Source: JASLCR01 sp964619585 (GTDB taxonomy: Bacteria > Patescibacteriota > Saccharimonadia > Saccharimonadales > Saccharimonadaceae). Taken from it: a stretch of DNA of 64,000 nt. Every line of letters starts with the position of its first letter. Position 1 is the stretch's first letter. The notes under the pieces were generated by a model. That model saw nothing but the letters and a program-made list of their open reading frames with translations, did no database searches and was not told the DNA's origin. Positions 33,734 through 41,074 of this stretch are shown one piece after another. The position numbers were made by a program, and so were the translations under genes. The stretch lies in assembly GCA_964619585.1 (NCBI GenBank), contig CAZUCO010000003.1, positions 67,899 through 131,898 on the forward strand, read 5' to 3'.

Positions 33734-33768
33734 ATCATCGCATGCCATTCACTGCTATACTAGAGAGA

Positions 33769-34188
33769 ATGAACACATATTATACAGACGGGTCGGCCAG
33801 TCCAAACCCGGGTCCAGGGGGCTACGCAGCTGTTCTCAATGGCGAGCCAGTAGCGCTCGGTAGCGAAGATGGCGACACAACAAATATCCGCATGGAAGGC
33901 CATGCGATCATCGCAGCGCTTAAGCATGCAAACGGCGAGGAATGCGCTATCCATACCGACTCAGAGTTCTGGATCAACGTCATCACCAAGTGGGCACCAG
34001 GCTGGGAAGCCAAAGGCTGGAAGAAAAAAGGCGGTGAGATCAAAAATCTCGACATCGTCCAGGAAGTATACCCTCTCTTCCAAGACTCCAATGCTACTCT
34101 CGTGTGGGTACGCGGCCACAACGGTGACGAAGGCAATGAGTTAGCTGACAAGTGGGCAAACAAGGCACGCGAAGGGTCTAGACTCTAA
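33769..34188 (+). CDS. rnhA: Ribonuclease HI
   Basis: Cleaves RNA in RNA-DNA hybrids, 139 residues. The catalytic acids are Asp7 (YYTDGSASPNPGPGG), Glu in NIRMEGHA, Asp in IHTDSEFW and Asp in GNELADKWA. It is a typical type 1 enzyme without a hybrid-binding domain. ATG 33769 is chosen since TATACT (33756-33761) ends 7 nt before it; the open frame further upstream covers the promoter. It is leaderless by this arrangement. The gene is divergent from pyrG and its end is 8 nt from the convergent XRE gene. Confidence 0.96.
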   Translation: MNTYYTDGSASPNPGPGGYAAVLNGEPVALGSEDGDTTNIRMEGHAIIAALKHANGEECAIHTDSEFWINVITKWAPGWEAKGWKKKGGEIKNLDIVQEVYPLFQDSNATLVWVRGHNGDEGNELADKWANKAREGSRL

Positions 34189-34196
34189 GAATCTTA

Positions 34197-34424
34197 CTAA
34201 ATACCCTTAAACAGTTCGCTTATATCCACTTGTAATGTTTTTGCGATTTTTCGTAATGTCCCAAGTCGCGCCCATCGCTTCCCTGTTTCAATATAAGCGA
34301 TTGCGACCACACTCATACCAATATCTTCTGCGAGCTCTTGCTGCGTAAAACCGCGGCTTTTACGTACTTCAGCAACCCGCTTACCGAATTGTTTCATAAG
34401 TTTTTGCTCCACTGTGTCTGTCAT
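34197..34424 (-). CDS. XRE-family transcriptional regulator
   Basis: Small repressor-like protein of 75 residues, essentially one HTH_3 domain: FGKRVAEVRKSRGFTQQELAEDIGMSVVAIAYIETGKR, with helices 2-3 forming the DNA reader, then LGTLRKIAKTLQVDISELF. It is divergent from the SmpA-like gene at 34538, and a near-perfect 13-bp inverted repeat lies between them, so autoregulation and control of that gene are likely. No metallopeptidase is next to it. Confidence 0.93.
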   Translation of the reverse strand: MTDTVEQKLMKQFGKRVAEVRKSRGFTQQELAEDIGMSVVAIAYIETGKRWARLGTLRKIAKTLQVDISELFKGI

Positions 34425-34443
34425 ATCTCTAGCGTAGGAATTA

Positions 34444-34474
34444 TAAACAGATAGTTACATAAACTGTCTGTTTA
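34444..34474. promoter_or_regulatory. Putative operator of the XRE regulator
   Basis: TAAACAGATAGTT (34444-34456) and AACTGTCTGTTTA (34462-34474) are reverse complements with a single mismatch in 13 bp, 5-bp spacer. The site lies between the divergent XRE and membrane-protein genes, at the position of their promoters. Confidence 0.7.
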
Positions 34475-34537
34475 TTTTTATGAAATTGTGTTGTATATTT
34501 ACAGATATAACTTAAACAAGGAGTATAGGTAGATATC

Positions 34538-34930
34538 ATGACAGAAAAAGATAAGAATTGGTTTGCGCGTCACAAAATATTAAGCATAGTTCTTGCTGTA
34601 GTCATTCTTGGCAGTATCGCCGGCGCAGCAAGTAGTAATAGTAGTCCAACTACTCCTCCAGTAAACACACCAACTGAGCAAGCAGCACCAAAGCCGAAGG
34701 AAGAGCCCAAATGGGATGTAGAAAAAGTCTACACCAATATTAAAGATGGCATGACAAAAGTAGAAGTTGAAAAAGCACTTAGTAAAAGATCCGACAATTG
34801 TAGCGAGAGTAGCAGCGAATATATTGGTAAAACAGAAATCTGCACCTATGGAAGCCTTGGCGACAACGGCTCAATTACTGTGACATTCCAGAACGATAAA
34901 GTTTCTTCAAAAGCGAAAACAAAGTTTTAA
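34538..34930 (+). CDS. Membrane-anchored SmpA/BamE-like protein
   Basis: Protein of 130 residues. It has one membrane helix (ILSIVLAVVILGSIAGA, about 14-30), a Pro/Thr/Lys-rich linker, then a small domain that starts VYTNIKDGMTKVEVEKAL and ends GSITVTFQNDKVSSKAK. This is the SmpA/OmlA/BamE-like or DUF3862 pattern (G-M-T-x-x-E-V then a beta-hairpin). Two cysteines (DNCSES, EICTYG) may form a disulfide. It is leadered (AAGGAG before ATG). Control by the divergent XRE gene is likely from the shared operator. Function unknown. Confidence 0.7.
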   Translation: MTEKDKNWFARHKILSIVLAVVILGSIAGAASSNSSPTTPPVNTPTEQAAPKPKEEPKWDVEKVYTNIKDGMTKVEVEKALSKRSDNCSESSSEYIGKTEICTYGSLGDNGSITVTFQNDKVSSKAKTKF

Positions 34931-34952
34931 CGGCTTACAGTAAAAAGTTCCG

Positions 34953-36167
34953 TTACTGTCCCGTAAAAGTCAGCCAAATCAACACGAGGTTCAGCACAGA
35001 GACGATTGCTGCGATCGCACCTACCGCATAGGTCACCGGACGGATGTTGACGTGCTCGCCCATGATGCGCTTGCTCGAAGTGATCATAGCCAGTGGAACG
35101 AGTGCGAAGGGTACCCCAAAGCTCAGGCCGATCTGCGATACGATGAGTGCTTGAGTCGGATCGACGCCAATTGCCAGTACAAATAGTGCTGGTGCAAGGG
35201 TGATCAAACGCCGTACAAGCACATGGATCTTCTTGTTGAGAAGTCCCTGCATGATCACAGCACCGGCTTGTGAACCTACAGAGGTAGAGACAAACCCAGA
35301 TATCAGTAGCGACAGAGCAAACAAGAACGCAACAACTGGCGAGACGACAGTACCAAGTACTGAGTGAATGCCTTCTAGCGTGTCTGTACCCGGCAGATTT
35401 CGTAGCGCAGTAGCCGCTAGTACAAGCATGGCTATATTGACGCTACCGGCGAGAACCATGGCTATACCGACGTCAAAGCGTGTAGCTTTGAGGTAGCTTG
35501 GGATGAGTTTTTTCTTGACCTTGCCATGACGATCACGTGCAAGAGCTGAGTGCAGATACACCACGTGTGGCATGATAGTTGCACCGAGCATAGCCGTAGC
35601 CAGCAAGATCGTCTCTGCCCCATCGAAGCGTGGAAGCAACCCACCCGCGAGCGCGATTGGATCGGCCGGCTTCATGATCAGACCCACAACAAATCCAATC
35701 GGGATGATAAGCAGCAAAGCCATGATCACTCGTTCGAAATATTTGGTTGCCCCGCGACGATAGATCAGCAGTAGGAGTAATGAAACTATACCCGTAATGA
35801 GTCCACCTACTACTAGTGGCAGTCCAAATAGCAGGTTAAGCGCAATTGCACCACCAACAATCTCAGCGATGTCACAAGAAATTGCCACCAGCTCAGCTTG
35901 CAGCCAATAGGCTAGCCGTGATTTGCGGCCGAGTTTCTCAGCGACAACTTCTGGCAGACTCTTGCCTGTCACAATACCGACTTTTGCCGAAAGATACTGC
36001 ACCAGCATCGCCATCAGATTGGCGGCAACGAGTACCCACAGCAACAGAAAGCCATACTTTGCACCCGCAGAGAAGTTAGCTGCGAAGTTACCCGGGTCTA
36101 CGTAGGCGACTGCCGCCACGAAAGCCGGCCCAAGAAGTAGGAGGACTCTTTGTGCTTTTCGTACCAT
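34953..36167 (-). CDS. Nramp-family divalent metal transporter
   Basis: Proton-coupled Mn2+/Fe2+ importer of 404 residues with about 11 membrane helices. The metal-binding motif of helix 1 is AAVAYVDPGNFAAN and that of helix 6 is TIMPHVVYLHSAL, both with the usual metal contacts (Asp-Pro-Gly-Asn; Met-Pro-His). The Met in helix 6 favours Mn and Fe. The start overlaps the stop of the VOC gene by 1 nt (TAATG). Manganese import fits the Mn/Fe-type NrdB encoded next door. Confidence 0.95.
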   Translation of the reverse strand: MVRKAQRVLLLLGPAFVAAVAYVDPGNFAANFSAGAKYGFLLLWVLVAANLMAMLVQYLSAKVGIVTGKSLPEVVAEKLGRKSRLAYWLQAELVAISCDIAEIVGGAIALNLLFGLPLVVGGLITGIVSLLLLLIYRRGATKYFERVIMALLLIIPIGFVVGLIMKPADPIALAGGLLPRFDGAETILLATAMLGATIMPHVVYLHSALARDRHGKVKKKLIPSYLKATRFDVGIAMVLAGSVNIAMLVLAATALRNLPGTDTLEGIHSVLGTVVSPVVAFLFALSLLISGFVSTSVGSQAGAVIMQGLLNKKIHVLVRRLITLAPALFVLAIGVDPTQALIVSQIGLSFGVPFALVPLAMITSSKRIMGEHVNIRPVTYAVGAIAAIVSVLNLVLIWLTFTGQ

Positions 36168-36691
36168 TATTGCTCTACCTTCGTAATCCCTAGTTGTTTC
36201 TCGATCCGCACAACTGCTCCGAGTTGCTGCTCGTGGAATTTCACTGAAATGCCTTCAGTCTTGAGAACTGCCTCAGGGTTGATTGACTTCCCTATGCCAC
36301 CGTAGGTAAACGGCAATTCCTTGTGACGCTCCAAAAATCGCTCCAAGCTACCGACAACGACAAGCTCAGCATACTCCAGGCCTTCCGTGTATGGCGAGCC
36401 CTCTTTCGGTGCAGGCAGCTCAAGATATGGCACCGTCCAACCGGCTGCTTCAAGATATTCATCGAACTCAAATGTGGCAATAGGTCGACCATTGATCTCG
36501 CTCTCGCCAAGTAGTGTACCGACGCTGGCCGCTTTGACCAGCATTTCCTGATAGCGCTCTAGTGTCTCTACTCGGTAGCACACGTGATCCATCATCGACA
36601 GCTCACTCGTAGCGATGCCGAGACGCCCTAAGCCTGCATCGATAGTCTCGATGAATTGTCGGTGGTCGCCAATGAGCTCGTGAGTTGTCAT
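36167..36691 (-). CDS. YecM-type VOC family protein
   Basis: Protein of 174 residues resembling YecM, a vicinal-oxygen-chelate fold: MDHVCYRVETLERYQEML, GESEINGRPIATFEF, then VPYLELPAPKEGSPYTEGLEYAELVV. These match the conserved YecM pattern (DHIxYRVxT, ELPAPKxGS). Members are metal-dependent enzymes of unknown reaction. The gene starts in a TAATG overlap with the small membrane ORF and ends in one with the transporter, so a metal-linked role is plausible. Confidence 0.85.
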   Translation of the reverse strand: MTTHELIGDHRQFIETIDAGLGRLGIATSELSMMDHVCYRVETLERYQEMLVKAASVGTLLGESEINGRPIATFEFDEYLEAAGWTVPYLELPAPKEGSPYTEGLEYAELVVVGSLERFLERHKELPFTYGGIGKSINPEAVLKTEGISVKFHEQQLGAVVRIEKQLGITKVEQ

Positions 36692-36792
36692 TACAAGCCT
36701 CGCCGCCCAACCTCAATTGCAAAAATAATACCGTACATCACCACCAATGCGGTGATAAGAAATGATGTCTTGGCGATCGAACGTGTTTTCAT
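36691..36792 (-). CDS. Small membrane protein (33 residues)
   Basis: Frame of 33 codons from ATG 36792 to TAA 36691, forming a TAATG overlap with the YecM-like gene. The product has a basic N-terminus, one hydrophobic helix (SFLITALVVMYGIIFAI) and ends VGRRGL. AAGGAACT is upstream of the start. Its place at the head of a coupled three-gene unit ending in a metal transporter makes it likely to be expressed, possibly as a small regulator of that transporter. Confidence 0.6.
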   Translation of the reverse strand: MKTRSIAKTSFLITALVVMYGIIFAIEVGRRGL

Positions 36793-36867
36793 GGTAGTTC
36801 CTTGATTCTTGAGAGCAAGAAGGTGCAGCCAGACAGCCGCACCCCCTGCTTCGAACAATTGATTTTA

Positions 36868-37863
36868 TTAATTTTCTTTCTTGCTTGTTCCAGCGTTAAC
36901 TTCGTATGAGGTGTTGGTACTCTCAAAGAAGTTCACGAGTTCGAGTGTGTCGTTGGCAGCCGCCATCCACTTAGCTGGGTTGGACACCTTGTAGTGTGGA
37001 TCAAATCCAAGCTCCTCAAGACGACGGTCAGTCAGGTACTTTACATACTGATTGACATAGTCGGCGTTGAGACCAAGAATACCCTTTGGCAGGAGGTCGT
37101 TGTTGTACTGCTCTTCCATCTCAACGGCATCGAGGATCATTTGCTTGATCTCGTTTGCAAACTCTTCGGTCTGAAGATCCTCGTTTTCCTCTAAAGTAGT
37201 CAGGATGAGGTTGATACCAAACTTAAGGTGCAGTGACTCGTCGCGGATGATCCAGTCCATGAGTGAACCAAAGTTACGCATGAGATTACGCTGGCGGAAG
37301 CTCAGTGCCACCATGAATCCAGAGTAGAACCAGATGCCCTCAAGAATGATGTTATAGGCAATAAGGTTACGAACAAAGTCTTTCTTACCCTCAGTAGTGG
37401 TGATGTCGAGCGTGTCTTCAGTCATGCGCTTGATAAACTTCGTCTCGAACTCTTCTTTCGCAGCCATCGATGGCACGTCAACGTGTGCATTGTAGGCAGT
37501 GTCGCGGTCGATCGGGAATGTCTCGAGGACGTATTCAAAGCTCATACAGTGGTTAGCTTCTTCCCACATCTGCTTTGCAAGATAGAGGTGACACTCAGCA
37601 GCGTTCACATACGGATAGACGCCAAAGGCAAGCGCTTTGTTCACCAGTAGCTCATTTGGGTTGAAATAACTCATGAGGTACGTCAGCGCGTGCTTCTCCT
37701 CATCAGTCATTTTCTTCCAGTCGCTTAGGTCCTGACCGAGCTGAATCTCGTTCGGGAACCATGTATTTGCAACTGCTTGATCATATAAATCCATTGCCCA
37801 CTGATAATGAACCGGCTTCAGTAACAATCCGTCCTGGATACCAGTTCCAAGTATTCCTGCCAT
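36868..37863 (-). CDS. nrdB: Ribonucleotide reductase beta subunit, class Ic type
   Basis: Metal-cofactor subunit of 331 residues. By alignment to E. coli NrdB (D84, E115, H118, Y122) the ligands are Glu71, Glu102, His105, Glu175, Glu209 and His212 (NELLVNKAL, WEEANHCMSFEY, ILEGIWFYSGF, RDESLH). The position of the radical tyrosine is Phe109, and the first ligand is Glu instead of Asp. Both are the features of Chlamydia trachomatis R2 (Phe127, Glu89), which uses a Mn(IV)/Fe(III) cofactor. The start overlaps the stop of the 76-residue ORF (TAATG). The spacing Glu71-Glu102 (31) equals that in E. coli and Chlamydia. Confidence 0.95.
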   Translation of the reverse strand: MAGILGTGIQDGLLLKPVHYQWAMDLYDQAVANTWFPNEIQLGQDLSDWKKMTDEEKHALTYLMSYFNPNELLVNKALAFGVYPYVNAAECHLYLAKQMWEEANHCMSFEYVLETFPIDRDTAYNAHVDVPSMAAKEEFETKFIKRMTEDTLDITTTEGKKDFVRNLIAYNIILEGIWFYSGFMVALSFRQRNLMRNFGSLMDWIIRDESLHLKFGINLILTTLEENEDLQTEEFANEIKQMILDAVEMEEQYNNDLLPKGILGLNADYVNQYVKYLTDRRLEELGFDPHYKVSNPAKWMAAANDTLELVNFFESTNTSYEVNAGTSKKEN

Positions 37864-38093
37864 TACGCTATCTCCTCCTCTACCGATACGAGCCTAAGCC
37901 CTATATCGGCAATTACTTCACTTATTGGTGTCAACTTCATCGATTGCTCACTAGTACCTACAACCATACCGATTGCTCCTTCAAGCGCCAATGAGCACAG
38001 TTGCTTCTTTGTAGAATCTCTCACGTCTTCCGCTCTAAGCACCGAGGTAAACTCATTTTGGTCAACCCAGTGCCGAACAGAGCCCCAAGTCAT
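37863..38093 (-). CDS. Small ORF in the nrd operon (76 residues)
   Basis: Protein of 76 residues between nrdA and nrdB, coupled on both sides by TAATG overlaps. It is unrecognised: an N-terminal WGSVRHWV segment, then a helical domain with a single Cys (KKQLCSLALEG) and a Glu-rich end (VSVEEEIA). Its conserved place in the transcript suggests a role in ribonucleotide reductase assembly or control, but the sequence gives no motif for this. It is not NrdI or NrdH. Confidence 0.65.
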   Translation of the reverse strand: MTWGSVRHWVDQNEFTSVLRAEDVRDSTKKQLCSLALEGAIGMVVGTSEQSMKLTPISEVIADIGLRLVSVEEEIA

Positions 38094-38251
38094 TACTCAC
38101 AACCATCACAAATAGTAAGCATAGCAGGATCTACTGGTGCATCCGCATCGTTCTCCTTGGCCTGCGCTACCGCGTTTGCCATTGCAGCGTCGATTGCGGC
38201 AAGTTTTTCTTCGAGTGTCATTTCGTCGTTGATGATTGCGTTTGAGTTCAT
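38093..38251 (-). CDS. 52-residue CxxC protein, probable detached NrdA tail
   Basis: Frame from ATG 38251 to TAA 38093, beginning after an AGGGGAATAAGA Shine-Dalgarno. The product has a helical, Ala/Glu-rich body (LEEKLAAIDAAMANAVAQAK) and ends PAMLTICDGCE, a CxxC pair three residues from the C-terminus. Standard NrdA proteins end in such a redox pair on a flexible tail, needed to re-reduce the active site. The neighbouring NrdA lacks it. I infer that this peptide supplies the pair in trans. It could instead be a small glutaredoxin-like reductant, but it is too short for that fold. Confidence 0.6.
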   Translation of the reverse strand: MNSNAIINDEMTLEEKLAAIDAAMANAVAQAKENDADAPVDPAMLTICDGCE

Positions 38252-38326
38252 ATTCTTATTCCCCTATACCCTATTATTTTGTTTGCTTGTCTTTATGCGT
38301 TTGTCATTCAAATCCATCAAGTTTGA

Positions 38327-40747
38327 TCATACGCCGCTCCCTACTGTTTGTTTCTTGGCAAATCCAAATCCGGTCTTGCGAGCGCCGCCACTTGATTTGG
38401 CAAGCTCTTCAGATTTGTTCACTTTGGTTGTACTCTGCTCTGCCTGGTGCCGTGGTTTCACGTGTAGGTAGTAGGTAGTCTTGAGGCCACGCTTCCAACA
38501 CTCGGTGTAGATATCTACGTAGTCGTCGATGTTGCGAGTCTCAAGGTACATGTTGCGTGAAATTGCTTGGTCAACCCATTTCTGTGCGCGCGCCGCGACT
38601 TCAATAAATGAATACGGACTGAGCTGGAATGACGTCTTGTAGACATCTTTGATGTGCTGCGGGATCACGTCGATTGTCTGGATATCACCCTGGTTTGCGA
38701 GCACTTGGTCCTTCACTTCATCCCAGAGGCCGATCTCCTTGAGAGCTTTCACCATGTTGACGTTCACTTCAAGGAACTTACCGCTGAGCGTACTTCGGCT
38801 AAAGATCTGGGCAAACTGCGGGTCAAGGCCTGGAGTTGTACCAGCAACAAGACCAATGTTTGCGGTCGGCGCAATCGCCATCACGGTTGCATTACGCATA
38901 CCCTTCTTCACCTTCTTACGAAGAGCCTCCCAGTCCATACGTGCTTTGCGAGTGACATCAACCTTGACCTTGCGCTGACGAGCTAGCTCGTCAACTGTGT
39001 CGATAGGAAGAATACCCTTACTCCAGCCACTACCCTTGTACTCTGGGTAGCTACCGCGAGTCTTTGCAAGTTCAGTTGACTCATCGATTGCATAGTAGCT
39101 AATAAACTCCGTCAGCTGGTCGATGATGTCGTAAGCCTCATTACTCTCGTAGCTGTGTGAGAGCTTTTCGAGAATATCACTAAAGCCCATCAGGCCAAGT
39201 CCAACCGCACGGTTCGAGAGGTTTGAGTTCATAGCCTCAGGAATCGGTGTGTTTGTAATGTCACAGAGATTATCAAGCTGGCGAATAGCTGAGCGAACTG
39301 ACTTCTCGAGCTTATCCCATTCCCATTCGTTGTTCTCGTTTAGGTGACGAGAAAGGTTGATCGATACGAGATTACAGACCGAGGTATTCTTCTCGTCTTG
39401 CGGCAAGGTAATCTCAGTACAGAGGTTTGAACAGTGGATCGTACCGGTATTGTTGTTGAGTGCACGAACGTTGATCGTGTCCTTCCAGGTCAGCCATGGG
39501 TGGCTTGTCGCCTGGAGTACCGTCAAGATCTGTTTAAACTGTTGGCGAGCAGGGATCTTCGCGAAGTCCTTGAGTTCACCTTTGTCAGCCATCTTGACGT
39601 ACTCGTTGTATCGCTTCGAGAATTCTTCACCGTACAGCTCAGGAAGATCCGACACATCAGCTGGGTCAAATAGATACCAGTCAGCATCCTTCTGTACGCG
39701 CTTCATGAACTCGTCACTCATATATACAGCCGTATTCATGATTCGAGTACGAAGATACGGGTCACCTGAGTTTTGCTTGAGGTCAAGGAATTGCGGGAAG
39801 TTAAGGTGCCAGTTTTCCATGTACATAGCCGCTGCGCCCGCTTTTTTACCCTTACGAGAAACAGCAAATAGCGCCGTGTCGATCATTTTCATGAATGGAA
39901 TTGGACCGGTTGACTCGGTGTTAGTCGTCTTGACTGGAGAGCCAGCCGCACGAAGCTTGGTCATCGTGATACCGATACCACCGGTGCCTTTTGCGATCCA
40001 CATTGTGTCGCGAATTGATTTGGCGATTGATTCCATGTCATCTTGAACTTCCATCAGGAAACAGTTCGACAGTTGCGGGAATGCACCGCCAGCGTTCACT
40101 CGAGTTGAGCCACCAGCTACGTACTCGAGACGAGCCATGTGCTCATAAAAATCGATCGCTGCCGCGGTTGGGTCTTTCTCGTTGTAGCTAAGCCCCATGG
40201 CGATACGCATGTGGGTAAACTGTGGAGTTTCAATCGGTGTGCCAGAATTCTTGCGAAGTGCATAACGATTCTTGTTTGTTACGACACCGATGTATTTAAA
40301 TAGTTCATCATGAGCTGGCTCAAGTGCTTCACCGAGTACCTTTAGATCAAACCGACCATCGCCCATGCGCTCGTCGAGAAGCCCGTCCTTCACCGCTTGC
40401 TTTACAAACTTTGGGAATTCCTTGGCATGTAGCTTCTTAAGCTCAACATCTGTTGTATAGTCACCAAGAATGTTCTTGTAGATATTTTTGAGCAGCAACC
40501 TCGCTGCGATCTTGTCAAAGTCTGGATCATCTTTGACATTTTGAAGCGCCGTGTGAATCACCGCCTCATCAAGCTGCTCCGATGTGATGCCGTCGAAAAG
40601 TGTTAGCTGTAGCTCTGTTGCTACCTGTACAACCTTGCTGATCTGATCCGGCAGTCCCTCACTCGCCTTCACAAGAGCCAGGTTGATCATATTGGCGTCA
40701 AATGGTTCGCGGGTGCCATCTCGCTTGACCACATGAATTCCGTTCAT
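38327..40747 (-). CDS. nrdA: Ribonucleotide reductase alpha subunit
   Basis: Catalytic subunit of class I ribonucleotide reductase, 806 residues. An N-terminal ATP-cone (HVVKRDGTREPFDANM) gives dATP feedback. The active-site cysteines are seen in PQLSNCFLM, SNLCTEI (thiyl radical Cys with Asn and Glu) and TSVCNLVSIN. The C-terminus (TTYYLHVKPRHQAEQST, then a Lys/Gly-rich end GFGFAKKQTVGSGV) has no cysteine, whereas normal NrdA ends in a CxxC pair. The start follows AGGGGA and a structured leader. With the two small ORFs and nrdB it forms one operon; NrdR-like palindromes surround the promoter. Confidence 0.96.
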   Translation of the reverse strand: MNGIHVVKRDGTREPFDANMINLALVKASEGLPDQISKVVQVATELQLTLFDGITSEQLDEAVIHTALQNVKDDPDFDKIAARLLLKNIYKNILGDYTTDVELKKLHAKEFPKFVKQAVKDGLLDERMGDGRFDLKVLGEALEPAHDELFKYIGVVTNKNRYALRKNSGTPIETPQFTHMRIAMGLSYNEKDPTAAAIDFYEHMARLEYVAGGSTRVNAGGAFPQLSNCFLMEVQDDMESIAKSIRDTMWIAKGTGGIGITMTKLRAAGSPVKTTNTESTGPIPFMKMIDTALFAVSRKGKKAGAAAMYMENWHLNFPQFLDLKQNSGDPYLRTRIMNTAVYMSDEFMKRVQKDADWYLFDPADVSDLPELYGEEFSKRYNEYVKMADKGELKDFAKIPARQQFKQILTVLQATSHPWLTWKDTINVRALNNNTGTIHCSNLCTEITLPQDEKNTSVCNLVSINLSRHLNENNEWEWDKLEKSVRSAIRQLDNLCDITNTPIPEAMNSNLSNRAVGLGLMGFSDILEKLSHSYESNEAYDIIDQLTEFISYYAIDESTELAKTRGSYPEYKGSGWSKGILPIDTVDELARQRKVKVDVTRKARMDWEALRKKVKKGMRNATVMAIAPTANIGLVAGTTPGLDPQFAQIFSRSTLSGKFLEVNVNMVKALKEIGLWDEVKDQVLANQGDIQTIDVIPQHIKDVYKTSFQLSPYSFIEVAARAQKWVDQAISRNMYLETRNIDDYVDIYTECWKRGLKTTYYLHVKPRHQAEQSTTKVNKSEELAKSSGGARKTGFGFAKKQTVGSGV

Positions 40748-40774
40748 GAAAATCCCCTATTAGTATGTTATGTT

Positions 40775-40870
40775 TTATGTTCTACACATCCGGCTGGCGC
40801 ACCTCCTCGCCATATTTCCGGCCAACAACAAAGAACTATACCCGGTGGGTACCAAGTCACCCCTGATAAT
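40775..40870 (-). ncRNA. Structured 5' leader of nrdA
   Basis: On the minus strand the region after the promoter contains TACCC-ACC-GGGTA and the nested stem CCGG...GGCG, loop AGGAGGTG, CGCC...CCGG. The loop displays a perfect Shine-Dalgarno, followed 12 nt later by ATG TGT AGA ACA TAA (40789-40775), a four-residue frame. Either the element is an RNA switch or a leader-peptide control of nrdA. It does not match any riboswitch consensus I know. Confidence 0.4.
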
Positions 40871-40900
40871 TCCTTGCGTTAATGTGTATTTTATTGATCA

Positions 40901-40955
40901 ACTACATATGTAGTGGTCTGCATACGACTATAGACCCTACATGTAGCATATGCAA
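40901..40955 (-). promoter_or_regulatory. nrdA promoter with palindromic repressor sites
   Basis: On the minus strand TTGCAT (40955-40950), 17 bp, TATAGT (40932-40927). Two palindromes lie on it: CTACATGTAG (40937-40946) in the spacer and ACTACATATGTAGT (40901-40914) just after the start, centres 34 bp apart. They resemble each other and would block polymerase when bound. By position they fit NrdR or another nrd repressor, although their core (CATATG) differs from the NrdR consensus centre (ATATAT). Confidence 0.6.
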
Positions 40956-41033
40956 TACTTTTTCTATGGTTTTTATTACCACAAGCACGTTTTAAAATTC
41001 TAACCCCTTGTAGCGTGGTGTTGCTTTTTTACA

Positions 41034-41049
41034 ACGCTATATATAGCGC
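41034..41049. promoter_or_regulatory. NrdR-box-like palindrome upstream of nrdA
   Basis: ACGCTATATATAGCGC contains a perfect 14-bp palindrome (41035-41048) and matches 13 of 16 positions of the NrdR consensus. A weaker copy (ACCCCTTGTAGCGTGG, 41003-41018) lies 31 bp away centre to centre, the standard NrdR spacing. Confidence 0.45.
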
Positions 41050-41074
41050 TTTACTCGAATAGTTCGCAGTTATC

